This document shows positions 6,716 to 13,604 of a stretch of 14,186 bases of DNA, piece after piece. The notes under the pieces were generated by a model, which was given only the letters and a program-made list of their open reading frames with translations, was not told where the DNA came from and did no database searches. The translations under genes were made by a program, and so were the position numbers. Position 1 is the first letter of the stretch. Every line of letters starts with the position of its first letter. The DNA lies in NCBI GenBank assembly GCA_002067635.1, contig MVRB01000167.1, positions 1 through 14,186 on the forward strand, in the 5' to 3' direction. Origin of the DNA: Methanomassiliicoccales archaeon PtaU1.Bin030 (lineage in GTDB: Archaea > Thermoplasmatota > Thermoplasmata > Methanomassiliicoccales > Methanomassiliicoccaceae).

Positions 6716-7137
6716 TGAACGAGCAGGAGCTGCGGCAGGCGATGTCCACCCTGGAGCTATTCCGGGCCCAGCTGGAGAGCATCGCGGAGAACCAGCAGCT
6801 CATCCAGATCTCCCTGGAGGAGCTGGGAAGGGCAAGGGAGACCTTGAACCAGTTCCAGAAGGCCAAGGAAGGCGATGAACTGCTGGTGCCGATCGGCGGC
6901 AACTCCTTCGTGTTCGCCAAGGTGGCCACCAACGCCAAGGCCATCGTGGGAATCGGAACGGGGATCTCCGTGGAGAAGAGCATGGACGAGGCCATCAGGA
7001 CCATGGACGACCGCTCCAAGGAGCTGTTGGACACCATGAAAAAGCTCAACGATCGCCGGTTGGCCATCGAGGAGCAGGCCAATGTGCTCTCGCAGGCCGT
7101 CCAGCAAGAGGTCCAGGCGCTGCAGCGCGGTAACTGA
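6715..7137 (+). CDS. pfdA: Prefoldin alpha subunit
   Basis: This 140-residue protein is a prefoldin alpha subunit, part of the alpha2beta4 jellyfish-shaped chaperone that hands unfolded proteins to the thermosome. It has a long N-terminal coiled-coil helix (about 2-50) and a central beta-hairpin region, ELLVPIGGNSFVFAKV (about 55-70) and VGIGTGISVEKS (80-91). A C-terminal coiled-coil helix (about 93-137) is rich in Glu, Gln and Lys. The VPIGGNSF and VGIGTGISVEK blocks are hallmark prefoldin-alpha segments. Length is normal. It is translationally coupled to rpl18a by a 1-nt overlap and followed closely by ftsY. Confidence 0.95.
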   Translation: MNEQELRQAMSTLELFRAQLESIAENQQLIQISLEELGRARETLNQFQKAKEGDELLVPIGGNSFVFAKVATNAKAIVGIGTGISVEKSMDEAIRTMDDRSKELLDTMKKLNDRRLAIEEQANVLSQAVQQEVQALQRGN

Positions 7138-7145
7138 GCGGGGCT

Positions 7146-7157
7146 GGTGGTCAGCTG
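7146..7157 (+). promoter_or_regulatory. RBS-like sequence and probable CTG start of ftsY
   Basis: GGTGGTC at 7146-7152 resembles the archaeal Shine-Dalgarno GGTGATC with one mismatch. It is followed after AG by CTG at 7155, where FtsY homologues commonly begin MFDSLKKKL. The frame holds no ATG, GTG or TTG between the in-frame TAA at 7131 and the TTG at 7320. Confidence 0.45.
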
Positions 7158-8105
7158 TTCGACTCGCTGAAAAAGAAGCTCTCCGCGCTTCGGGGCAAGG
7201 CGGCCGAGCCACCGGCTGGCACCGAGAAGATCGACGCGGAGGCCGCAGTAGGCGACAGCGGCCGCAAGATAGATGAGAAGGAGGTCGACGAGCTCCTGTG
7301 GGAGCTGGAGCTGGGCCTTTTGGAATCCGATGTCGCCCTCCCGGTCATCGAGGAGATCAAGAGCAATGTCCGCGAGGGGCTGGTCGGCAAAAGGGTCGAC
7401 CGCAAGTACAGCCTCGACAAGGTCGTGGAGGCCGCCCTTCGCAACGCCATAGAGGCGGTCCTCAAGAAGAGCGAGTTCGATTTCGACGGCTACGTTAGCT
7501 CGCACGAGAGGCCGGTCATCATCATGTTCGTGGGCATCAACGGAACGGGCAAGACCACTGCCATCGCCAAGCTCGCCAACCGGCTGCAGAAGCAGGGCCT
7601 CACCACGGTGCTGTCCGCCTCCGACACCTTCCGGGCGGGGGCCATTGAGCAGCTCACCGTGCACTCCGAGAGGCTGGGCACCAAGATCGTGAAGCACCAG
7701 TCAGGCGGGGACCCCGCAGCGGTGGCCTACGACGCGGTGGACCATGCCAGGGCCAAGCGACGGGACGTGGTCCTCGTGGACACTGCCGGGCGGATGCAGA
7801 CCAACACCAACCTCATGGACGAGATGAAGAAGATCAAGAGGGTCATCAGCCCTCACCTGGTCATCTTCGTGGGCGATTCCCTTGCGGGGAACGATGCCAT
7901 AGAGCAGGCGGTCGCCTTCGACAAGGCCGTGGGCATCGACGCGGTGATACTGACGAAGATCGATACCGATGCCAAGGGCGGAGCTGCACTGTCCATCGCC
8001 AACGCCATAGGGAAGCCCATTGCCTTCCTGTCCACTGGCCAGGGTTACGAGGACATCATCAAGTTCGACAGCAAGTGGATGCTGGAGCGCCTGTTCTCCG
8101 AATGA
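7155..8105 (+). CDS. ftsY: Signal recognition particle receptor FtsY
   Basis: This is the SRP receptor GTPase, which docks ribosome-SRP complexes at the membrane. The N domain covers about residues 1-120, beginning FDSLKKKLSAL with a short charged linker. The G domain shows GINGTGKTT (127-135, P-loop), DTFRAGA (157-163), DTAGR (209-213), TKIDTDAKGG (267-276) and the C-terminal FLSTGQGYEDIIKFD. With CTG 7155 as start it has 316 residues, a normal archaeal size. The only conventional start (TTG 7320) would remove 55 residues of the N domain, so a start upstream is almost certain. CTG 7155 (by homology) or CTG 7134 (forming a CTGA overlap with the pfdA stop) are the only visible candidates. A sequencing error or variant at this codon is another explanation. 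It ends the rpl18a-pfdA-ftsY unit. Confidence 0.93.
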   Translation: MFDSLKKKLSALRGKAAEPPAGTEKIDAEAAVGDSGRKIDEKEVDELLWELELGLLESDVALPVIEEIKSNVREGLVGKRVDRKYSLDKVVEAALRNAIEAVLKKSEFDFDGYVSSHERPVIIMFVGINGTGKTTAIAKLANRLQKQGLTTVLSASDTFRAGAIEQLTVHSERLGTKIVKHQSGGDPAAVAYDAVDHARAKRRDVVLVDTAGRMQTNTNLMDEMKKIKRVISPHLVIFVGDSLAGNDAIEQAVAFDKAVGIDAVILTKIDTDAKGGAALSIANAIGKPIAFLSTGQGYEDIIKFDSKWMLERLFSE

Positions 8106-8133
8106 TGTTCGGCGAGCCGATGCTCAACTTGAT

Positions 8134-8143
8134 TACTTTTACG
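8134..8143 (+). promoter_or_regulatory. TATA-like element for the gene at 8166
   Basis: TACTTTTACG lies about 26 bp before the ATG at 8166, fitting leaderless transcription. The same T-rich run lies about 30 bp after the ftsY stop and could also contribute to transcription termination of that operon. Confidence 0.4.
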
Positions 8144-8165
8144 GTAGTATCGACGACGATTTCAG

Positions 8166-8813
8166 ATGTTGCCGTATGTCGTCATTCACAACGCCGTGAG
8201 CGTGGACGGGAGGATGGACAGGGTGGACGTGGACCTGGAGCTGTACTACTCGCTCATCTCCACCTGGAAGGAGGACCTTACACTGGTGGGCTCGGAGACC
8301 TTCATGGACGCCGAGCAGTGGGAGGCGTGGGTGCATGATGGGACCACCGACCCCTCCAAGCCGCTGCTGTCGGTCGTGGACAGCCGGGGACGCTTCAAGA
8401 GATGGGAGAAGGCCGTGCCTTCCCCCTACTGGCGGGCAGGGGTTGCGCTATGCTCCCGGTCCACCCCCCAGGACCACCTGGAGTACCTCAGGCGGGTGGG
8501 CGTGGACGCCATCGTCACCGGGAAGGAGAAGGTGGACCTGAGGGAGGGCCTCGAGCGCCTGGCCAGCGATCACGGTGCGAAGGTGATCAGGGTCGACAGC
8601 GGGGGCACACTCAACGGGGCGCTGCTCCGGGCCGGTCTCATCGACGAGGTGAGCGTGCTGATGCTGCCTCAGCTCATCGGCGGCACGACCCCCAGCTCTT
8701 TGTTCCGGGCGGAGGACCTGCCCGCTAACGCCGCCCCGATCTCATTGGAACTCATATCCTCACGCGAGCTTAAGGGCGGCACTCTGTGGCTGCGCTACCG
8801 TGTCCTGAAGTGA
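8166..8813 (+). CDS. RibD C-terminal/dihydrofolate-reductase-fold reductase (possible riboflavin-pathway pyrimidine reductase)
   Basis: This 215-residue protein has the RibD-C/DHFR fold. Visible blocks are YVVIHNAVSVDGRM (4-17), VGSETF (41-46), VDAIVTG (113-119), DSGGTLNGALLRAGLIDE (144-161) and MLPQLIGG (166-173), which together form the NADPH-binding core. In archaea such proteins include the 2,5-diamino-6-ribosylaminopyrimidinone 5'-phosphate reductase (ArfC/RIB7) of riboflavin and F420/folate-like cofactor synthesis. The middle segment (47-95) differs from what I expect of classical ArfC, so another substrate in the same fold family is possible. The ATG at 8166 is supported by a TATA-like run about 26 bp upstream and the conserved N-terminal strand. 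It ends exactly one base before the convergent M20 peptidase stop, with no intergenic space. The ArfC role is a moderate inference. Confidence 0.85.
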   Translation: MLPYVVIHNAVSVDGRMDRVDVDLELYYSLISTWKEDLTLVGSETFMDAEQWEAWVHDGTTDPSKPLLSVVDSRGRFKRWEKAVPSPYWRAGVALCSRSTPQDHLEYLRRVGVDAIVTGKEKVDLREGLERLASDHGAKVIRVDSGGTLNGALLRAGLIDEVSVLMLPQLIGGTTPSSLFRAEDLPANAAPISLELISSRELKGGTLWLRYRVLK

Positions 8814-10091
8814 TCAGTAGTCGGGCAGAGGGTCCTTGATGACCCCGGGGAAGCAAAGCTGGGACAGGAGCACGGAGAAGACCTTGGCATCGTTGACCAG
8901 GTTGTCCAATCGGATGTACTCGTCCACCTGGTGGGCCATCTCGTCCAGGGTTTCCCATACATAGGCGTCAATGCCCTCAAGGCGGAACCAGTTGGCGCAT
9001 GTCTGCCCTCCGATGCCTGTCATGGTGGGGGTCTTCCCGAGCACCCGGCGCACGGCCTTGCTCAGCGCTTTGGCACCCTCCCCGTCCTCCCGGGACGCCT
9101 TTCCCGCCGGGTCCACCCGAACGGCCTCCACGGTTATGGTCGCACCGGTCCTCTGCTCGAAGATCCTCGCCACCTCCTGGGCTGCTTCCACACACTCCTG
9201 GATGTCGTACTCCGGGAGCAGGCGGATATCGAAGAAGGTCACGTCCTCGCCGGGGATGGTGTTGACGTTCTCCACGTTGGCCAGCCGCTTGGTGGGCTCG
9301 AAGGTGGAGCGCTCAGGGTCGAAAAGCGGGTTCCTGGAGGGGAACCTGCCCCGCAGCTGTTCGGACAGGAAGACCAGCAGCTCCGAGCCCACCAGAAGGG
9401 CGTTGATGCCCTTCTCGGGGGTGGAGGCGTGTACCTGCCTTCCTTTAACAACGACCCTGAGCCAGATGATGGATTTCTCCGCGATCTCGATCACGGAGCC
9501 GTCCGCCGCGCCCGCGTCCGGGACATATATGATGTCGTCTGTGCCGAACAGCCCCTCCTTGATGAGGTGCTTGATGCCATGGTCGGACCCGGCCTCCTCG
9601 TCGGCCACCACCGCCACACCGAACCCGACCTCTGGCTCCAGCCCGGTGTCCAGGAGGGAACGGCACGCGAAGATGGACGATATGATCGCCTGCCCGTTGT
9701 CCTCCGAGCCCCTTCCATACAGCTTCCCGTCGACCACCGTGCCGTCGAAGGGGGGGTAGGTCCAAGCCTTAATGTCCCCAGGGGACACCGTGTCCATGTG
9801 GGACACCATCCACACCATGCGCCCGCCCTTCCCCCTGCGCCTGGCGAGAACGCTGGGGCGCACACCGGAGGCGACCCTGCTGTCCGGGGCATTGAAGACG
9901 CGGATGTCCTGGAAACCGCATCTACGAAGGAGGTCCTCTATGAAGCGGGACCGCTCCAGCTCGCCCTGTCCCCCGTTCTCCGGTCCCATCGCCGGGACCC
10001 TCAGCATGGCCTTCATCTCCTCGATCATGTCAGGCCGGTACTTCTCTACAGATGCCAATAATTGCTCAATGGTAGGCAGGGTTAACACCAT
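8814..10091 (-). CDS. M20-family zinc metallopeptidase/deacylase (ArgE/DapE/CPG2-like)
   Basis: This 425-residue protein is a cytoplasmic dizinc hydrolase of the M20 family. Metal and catalytic residues are VSHMD (H98, D100), RGSEDNG (D131, bridging), DEEAGS (E165 general base, E166), PDAG (D192) and the late EMAHQVDEYI (H387). The lid domain (about 210-320) carries GRQVHAS (H221), typical of the dimer-contributed substrate histidine. Family members remove acyl groups from amino acids (succinyl-diaminopimelate, acetyl-ornithine, acetyl-lysine) or act as dipeptidases. The substrate here cannot be decided. The ATG at 10089-10091 lies about 20 bp after a strong TATA box, and no RBS is visible, so a leaderless message is likely. 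No lysine- or arginine-pathway genes are adjacent. Confidence 0.93.
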   Translation of the reverse strand: MVLTLPTIEQLLASVEKYRPDMIEEMKAMLRVPAMGPENGGQGELERSRFIEDLLRRCGFQDIRVFNAPDSRVASGVRPSVLARRRGKGGRMVWMVSHMDTVSPGDIKAWTYPPFDGTVVDGKLYGRGSEDNGQAIISSIFACRSLLDTGLEPEVGFGVAVVADEEAGSDHGIKHLIKEGLFGTDDIIYVPDAGAADGSVIEIAEKSIIWLRVVVKGRQVHASTPEKGINALLVGSELLVFLSEQLRGRFPSRNPLFDPERSTFEPTKRLANVENVNTIPGEDVTFFDIRLLPEYDIQECVEAAQEVARIFEQRTGATITVEAVRVDPAGKASREDGEGAKALSKAVRRVLGKTPTMTGIGGQTCANWFRLEGIDAYVWETLDEMAHQVDEYIRLDNLVNDAKVFSVLLSQLCFPGVIKDPLPDY

Positions 10092-10108
10092 GCCGACATG
10101 GTCGAGCG

Positions 10109-10119
10109 GAATATATCTT
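10109..10119 (-). promoter_or_regulatory. TATA box of the M20 peptidase gene
   Basis: The minus strand reads AAGATATATTC, the best TATA match in the window, centred about 23-25 bp before the ATG. This spacing implies transcription starts at or within a few bases of the start codon. Confidence 0.6.
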
Positions 10120-10145
10120 GTCGCCGACAGGGTTCGGAGAATGAG

Positions 10146-10169
10146 CCCCGGTCCACGACTGGACCGGGG
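10146..10169 (-). terminator. Perfect 10-bp stem hairpin after the thiolase gene
   Basis: CCCCGGTCCA and TGGACCGGGG form a perfect 10-bp stem with the 4-nt loop CGAC. It starts 9 nt past the thiolase TAA and lies before the promoter of the next minus-strand gene. It has no following U-tract, so whether it terminates transcription or only stabilises the mRNA 3' end is open. It could also be a protein-binding palindrome. Confidence 0.5.
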
Positions 10170-10178
10170 TCGGAGCGT

Positions 10179-11357
10179 TTAGTCCCGCCGTACGATCATG
10201 GAGACGGCGTTGCCGCCTCCCAGGCATAAGGTGGCCAGGCCTGTGCGGGCTCCGCGGTCCTTCATGGCATACAGAAGGGTGGTCAGGACCCTGGAACCAG
10301 AGCATCCGATGGGGTGGCCTAGGGCCACCGCCCCTCCGTTGACGTTGAAGCGGTCGTCCGGCACCCCCAGCTCCTTCTTAACGGCCACCGAGGCGGTGGC
10401 GAAGGCCTCGTTGTGCTCGAACAGGTCGATGTCGTCGATGGTCATCCCCGCCTTCTTCAGCAGGGCCCGTGTGGTCGGTATCGGGGCCTCCATGATCCAC
10501 TCCGGTCTCGTCCCTCCGGTATGGTAGTCGACAATGGTGGCCAGGGGCTTGATTCCGTGCTCATCCGCAAACTCGCGCGATGCCACCACCACGGCCGCGG
10601 CACCGTCGCTCAGCTGGGAGGCGTTCCCGGCGGTGACGATGCCCCCCTCCTTGAACGCTGGCCTGAGCTTGGCGAGGGATTCCAGGGAGATGTCGGGGCG
10701 AACACCCTCGTCCTGACGGAACGCGACCTCCTCCTTCTTGCTCTTGATCATCACCGGGAAGATCTCCTCGTCGAACTTGCCCGCCTTCATGGCCGCCAGG
10801 GCCTTGATGTGGCTCTGGTAGGATAGCTCGTCGGCATCCTGGCGGGTGACGTTGTAGCGCTCCGCCACGATCTCGGCGGTGTTGCCCATGTGCTGATCGC
10901 TGGGGGCGTCCCACAGGCCGTCCCTCACCATGTGGTCCACTATCTTGTTGTCCCCCATACGGTAGCCGAAGCGGGCCTCCATCAGAAGGTAGGGCGCGGC
11001 GCTCATGCTCTCCATGCCTCCGGCCACTATCACGTCGTTCTCCCCTGCGCGTACCGAGGTGGCCGCCAGCATGACCGTCTTCAGGCCTGAGCCGCATATC
11101 TTGTTCACGTTCAACGAGCCTATCTCCACTGGAAGGCCTGCCTTCAGCGCCGCCTGGCGTGCGGGGTTCTGGCCGGTCCCTGCGGACAGGACTATGCCCA
11201 TCATGCACTCCTGTATGTCCGCCGGCTCCAGGGTCGCCCTCTTCACCGCCTCGGTGATAGCGAGCGCTCCCAGCTGAGGAGCGGAGAAGTTCTTCAACGA
11301 GCCTCCGTATTTTCCGACCGCAGTGCGGGCGGCACTGAGGATGACTGCTTCCTTCAA
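10179..11357 (-). CDS. Acetyl-CoA acetyltransferase (biosynthetic-type thiolase)
   Basis: This 392-residue protein is a thiolase that condenses two acetyl-CoA to acetoacetyl-CoA or cleaves 3-ketoacyl-CoA. The nucleophilic cysteine is in NKICGSGLKT (C88). The NEAFA motif is at 316-320, GGAVALGHPIGCSGSR (341-356) carries H347, and CLGGGNAVS (378-386) has the acid/base C378. Numbering and spacing match bacterial AtoB/PhaA enzymes almost exactly. Many archaea instead use a shorter thiolase linked to HMG-CoA synthase and a DUF35 protein, so this copy may be of bacterial origin or serve a catabolic or ketone pathway. The start is TTG 11355-11357: there is no in-frame ATG, and a GGAG site lies 9 nt upstream. 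Neighbouring genes give no pathway context. Confidence 0.94.
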   Translation of the reverse strand: MKEAVILSAARTAVGKYGGSLKNFSAPQLGALAITEAVKRATLEPADIQECMMGIVLSAGTGQNPARQAALKAGLPVEIGSLNVNKICGSGLKTVMLAATSVRAGENDVIVAGGMESMSAAPYLLMEARFGYRMGDNKIVDHMVRDGLWDAPSDQHMGNTAEIVAERYNVTRQDADELSYQSHIKALAAMKAGKFDEEIFPVMIKSKKEEVAFRQDEGVRPDISLESLAKLRPAFKEGGIVTAGNASQLSDGAAAVVVASREFADEHGIKPLATIVDYHTGGTRPEWIMEAPIPTTRALLKKAGMTIDDIDLFEHNEAFATASVAVKKELGVPDDRFNVNGGAVALGHPIGCSGSRVLTTLLYAMKDRGARTGLATLCLGGGNAVSMIVRRD

Positions 11358-11366
11358 TTGATCATA

Positions 11367-11372
11367 CTCCTT
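11367..11372 (-). promoter_or_regulatory. ribosome-binding site supporting the TTG start of the thiolase
   Basis: The minus strand reads AAGGAG, ending 9 nt before TTG 11357. It decides the start, since the nearby ATG at 11363-11365 (minus) is in another frame and soon stops. Confidence 0.6.
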
Positions 11373-11431
11373 TAAAGGTCCAAATGGGGAACTGATGCTC
11401 CCATCCGGCCAGGCCAGCGCCTTAGTCCATT

Positions 11432-11437
11432 AAAAAA
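11432..11437 (-). terminator. U-tract terminator of the tiaS transcript
   Basis: On the minus strand, CTTTTTTA follows the tiaS TGA by 12 nt. A run of six T in very GC-rich DNA directly after a gene fits the oligo-U terminators used by archaeal RNA polymerase. No strong hairpin precedes it. Confidence 0.6.
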
Positions 11438-11449
11438 GTGACGGTTAGT

Positions 11450-12793
11450 TCATACGACAATGGTCGAGGTCAGCCCCATCCTCTTCAACGGCTTGGACAG
11501 GTGCCGGCGGGAGCAGACCGGCGGCTCGTACCATCCCGGCGTAAGCGCACGCTGACCCTCGGAGACCTTTTGGCGGTCGGCAGCGGTGCCGCATCGGCGG
11601 CAGCGGTAACCTTGTCCCCTGCCCGCCGACTTCATGTTCTTTCCGCACCGGGGGCACGGGGGATTGCTGACAACCCTGGCCGGGGCCAGGGAGATGACCT
11701 GGAACTTCTCCAAGTTGAGCGTCCGGGGCTGTTCCCGCAGCTCTCCCACGACCTTGACCCGGTCCCCGGGGGCCAAGGCCCGGGCCAGGTCCCGGAAGCC
11801 CTTGGAGGGTTCGTAGGCGGCGCACTCCAGCGGCCCCGCGCGTGAGCTCAGGGCGAAGATGACGTGGCCGCCAGGTACGGTGCGGGGTGGGGCCAGGACC
11901 TCTCCTTCCACCTCGTAGCTGCGGTTGGGGACGAGATCGGTCCACTCCCGCAGCACATGATCATCGGTCCCCTGGTTGCTGATGAATAGCAACCATCGGT
12001 CAACTGGCTCAGAATGTATGGAGCGGTACGCCTCGTAGAGGTCCATGGGGGAGTCGCCCCTGATCCCATAGAGGATCGGGCAGGTGGTATGAGGGACTAT
12101 CGCCGGCCTCCCGGTGATGGCATCGAAGTTGTTGAAGGTGGAAGGAAAGCGCTCGTCCAGCAGGGAGACGTCCTTGGAGGATACCTCGCGGGGCGAGCCC
12201 CAAAGGTCCTGACGGCGATAGGTGAGGACCTCGTAGGTGCGGTCCCGGGGCACCCATGACGCGGCGGCAGCGGCCCCGATGAGCCCCCGGCCCGAGTTGA
12301 TCTCGCAGGTCCTGGCGTCCACCTCTCGCAGTGCGGCGACGGCGTCCTCCTTGGGAATTATCTCGCTGACCGCCCGGAGGTACAGGTCCGGGCGGGGCGG
12401 GCGGGGGCAGACCGCCAGACCTGGGTCGGAGTCTTCGATCTGGGACCAGCGTTCCAGAACCGGCCGGCAACGCTCTAGGACCTCGTCTGCGTCCGGCTCC
12501 TCTGCGGAACGGGCATAGCTGAGGATGTCCCGCTCACCGATTCGGCCAATGAGGCGCGGTAGACCCTTCCCTTTACCGACCCTGATGCCAATGGCGCCGT
12601 TCCCCCTAGTCTTCCAGGGTACGGCTGGATTGAGCCGTACGAGGCGCGGGAGGCCGATGACGTCCAGGTCCGGGAGCGCCCTCACCAGCTCCGTGGCCAG
12701 AAAGGTGGTGCACATCCAAGTGGATGAATCGGTGTCGTCTGCGGCGATGATCAAGGCATCCCTGGGGGAGTAGGGGGTGCTTATATCAATCAT
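11450..12793 (-). CDS. tiaS: tRNA(Ile2) 2-agmatinylcytidine synthetase TiaS
   Basis: This 447-residue enzyme attaches agmatine to C34 of the tRNA-Ile CAU anticodon, so that it reads AUA. This modification is archaea-specific and essential. The N-terminal part has AADDTDS (D19, D20, D22) and NPAVPWKTRGNGA (55-67), part of the kinase-like catalytic region. The middle shows CEINSGRGLIGA (163-174), FNNFD (220-224), GIRGDS (243-248) and SNQGTDDH (272-279). An OB fold follows at about 290-370. A zinc ribbon is formed by CPRCG (C380, C383) and CRRCG (C398, C401). This is the full TiaS order and length. The ATG at 12791-12793 overlaps the stop of the upstream OB-like gene by 4 nt (ATGA), so the two are probably translationally coupled. 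Confidence 0.96.
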   Translation of the reverse strand: MIDISTPYSPRDALIIAADDTDSSTWMCTTFLATELVRALPDLDVIGLPRLVRLNPAVPWKTRGNGAIGIRVGKGKGLPRLIGRIGERDILSYARSAEEPDADEVLERCRPVLERWSQIEDSDPGLAVCPRPPRPDLYLRAVSEIIPKEDAVAALREVDARTCEINSGRGLIGAAAAASWVPRDRTYEVLTYRRQDLWGSPREVSSKDVSLLDERFPSTFNNFDAITGRPAIVPHTTCPILYGIRGDSPMDLYEAYRSIHSEPVDRWLLFISNQGTDDHVLREWTDLVPNRSYEVEGEVLAPPRTVPGGHVIFALSSRAGPLECAAYEPSKGFRDLARALAPGDRVKVVGELREQPRTLNLEKFQVISLAPARVVSNPPCPRCGKNMKSAGRGQGYRCRRCGTAADRQKVSEGQRALTPGWYEPPVCSRRHLSKPLKRMGLTSTIVV

Positions 12794-13140
12794 TTCCGGT
12801 CGATGAGCCTCAAACTGCTCACGATGAAGAAGTCGGGGTCCTCGGAGGACCGCCGCAGCGCGATGTGGGCGGCGGTGCCGGCGGGAGCTCCGGCGGGCAG
12901 CAGCTCCGAAGGGCAGAAGGCAGTGGCCTCACCCCCCAGGCCATCGGAGATGTTCAGCACGAACCCGCCTGTGCATGCACGGCACTGCTGGACCATCACA
13001 GTGAGTTCGCTGGTGTCATCCCCCACGGACTCGATGCTCTCGACCTCCAGGGGCTGGAACTCACTCATCGCCATCAGGGCCATGATGGCCGCGGCTGCTG
13101 CCAGAAGGACGTGCGTAGGCTCAGCGTCAGGAGATCTCAT
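12790..13140 (-). CDS. Small OB-fold-like protein with N-terminal hydrophobic segment, coupled to tiaS
   Basis: This 116-residue protein is not firmly identified. Residues 9-25 form one hydrophobic, alanine-rich segment that could be a membrane anchor. Residues about 45-115 read like a small OB fold: LTVMV strand, TGGFVLNISDGLGGEATAF and a closing FFIVSSLRLID strand. The middle part has the FxLxxxDGxG pattern seen in nucleic-acid-binding OB domains. Cysteines C53 and C56 form a CxxC with C76 further on. The chosen start is ATG 13140, with a weak TATA-like sequence about 26 bp upstream. Starting at the ATG for M25 would give a soluble protein without the anchor. Overlap with tiaS (ATGA) suggests co-expression. 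A tRNA- or nucleic-acid-related role is speculation. Confidence 0.75.
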   Translation of the reverse strand: MRSPDAEPTHVLLAAAAAIMALMAMSEFQPLEVESIESVGDDTSELTVMVQQCRACTGGFVLNISDGLGGEATAFCPSELLPAGAPAGTAAHIALRRSSEDPDFFIVSSLRLIDRK

Positions 13141-13204
13141 GTCAAGGGGCTTGTGCCCTGGAGGTATGGATGCTTTCCCAATGCATTCAACCTACGTGGA
13201 TAAT

Positions 13205-13214
13205 CTTGAATATG
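13205..13214 (+). promoter_or_regulatory. TATA-like element for the membrane protein at 13235
   Basis: CTTGAATATG lies about 27 bp before the ATG at 13235, fitting a leaderless start. A second AT-rich run, GCATATC, at 13220-13226 lies closer. The 94-bp gap to the divergent OB-like gene holds both promoters. Confidence 0.4.
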
Positions 13215-13234
13215 GAAGTGCATATCTGCCTTTC

Positions 13235-13585
13235 ATGTCGAAGCCGTTTACGGTCCAGCATGCCGAAACGCTATCTATTGCTACCCTTGTGATCGGCGTC
13301 GTTATCTTCACGGTGGGGTTGCTCGATCTGCTCAACGTGCGCTTCGCAGAGGTGGGGACCTGGGGCTATTGGCTAGTGGGCATAGGAGCTGTCCTGCTGC
13401 TTATCGGGTTGATATGGCTCATAACCTACCGCCTCAATGTGAAGAAGTTCAACAAGATGATGGAGGAAAAGAGCAAGGCCAACTTCGTAAGGAAAATCGA
13501 CGATGTGGAGTACCTCGCCTGGAGGCTTCCCTTGAAGTTCGAGGAGCGCCTGTCGGCGAAAAAGAAGGAGCTAGGCATTAAGTAG
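13235..13585 (+). CDS. Unrecognised two-helix membrane protein
   Basis: I do not recognise this 116-residue protein. Two hydrophobic helices at about 14-34 and 44-64 are joined by a short loop with NVRFAEVGTWGYW. A basic cytoplasmic tail follows (65-116) with KKFNKMMEEKSKANF, VEYLAWRLP and KFEERLSAKKKELGIK. The tail is probably helical and could bind another protein or nucleic acid. ATG 13235 was chosen because a TATA-like element lies about 27 bp upstream. The frame is open much further upstream, but that part is antisense to the OB-like gene. It is followed by a structured intergenic region and converges on hflX. Confidence 0.72.
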   Translation: MSKPFTVQHAETLSIATLVIGVVIFTVGLLDLLNVRFAEVGTWGYWLVGIGAVLLLIGLIWLITYRLNVKKFNKMMEEKSKANFVRKIDDVEYLAWRLPLKFEERLSAKKKELGIK

Positions 13586-13604
13586 GGAATCTGTCAAAGA
13601 GGGG

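Noticed and set aside
8931..10061. A 376-codon open frame on the plus strand opposite the M20 peptidase
   Set aside because: It is rich in Gly, Arg, His and Pro with no domain motif, and the opposite strand has a complete M20 active site. Long antisense frames are expected at this GC content.
10561..11208. A 215-codon minus-strand frame inside the thiolase gene
   Set aside because: It is an out-of-frame shadow with low-complexity composition; the thiolase frame has all catalytic motifs.
12803..13234. In-frame extension of the two-helix membrane protein upstream of ATG 13235
   Set aside because: It is antisense to the OB-like gene, is low-complexity in character, and a TATA-like element lies directly before ATG 13235.
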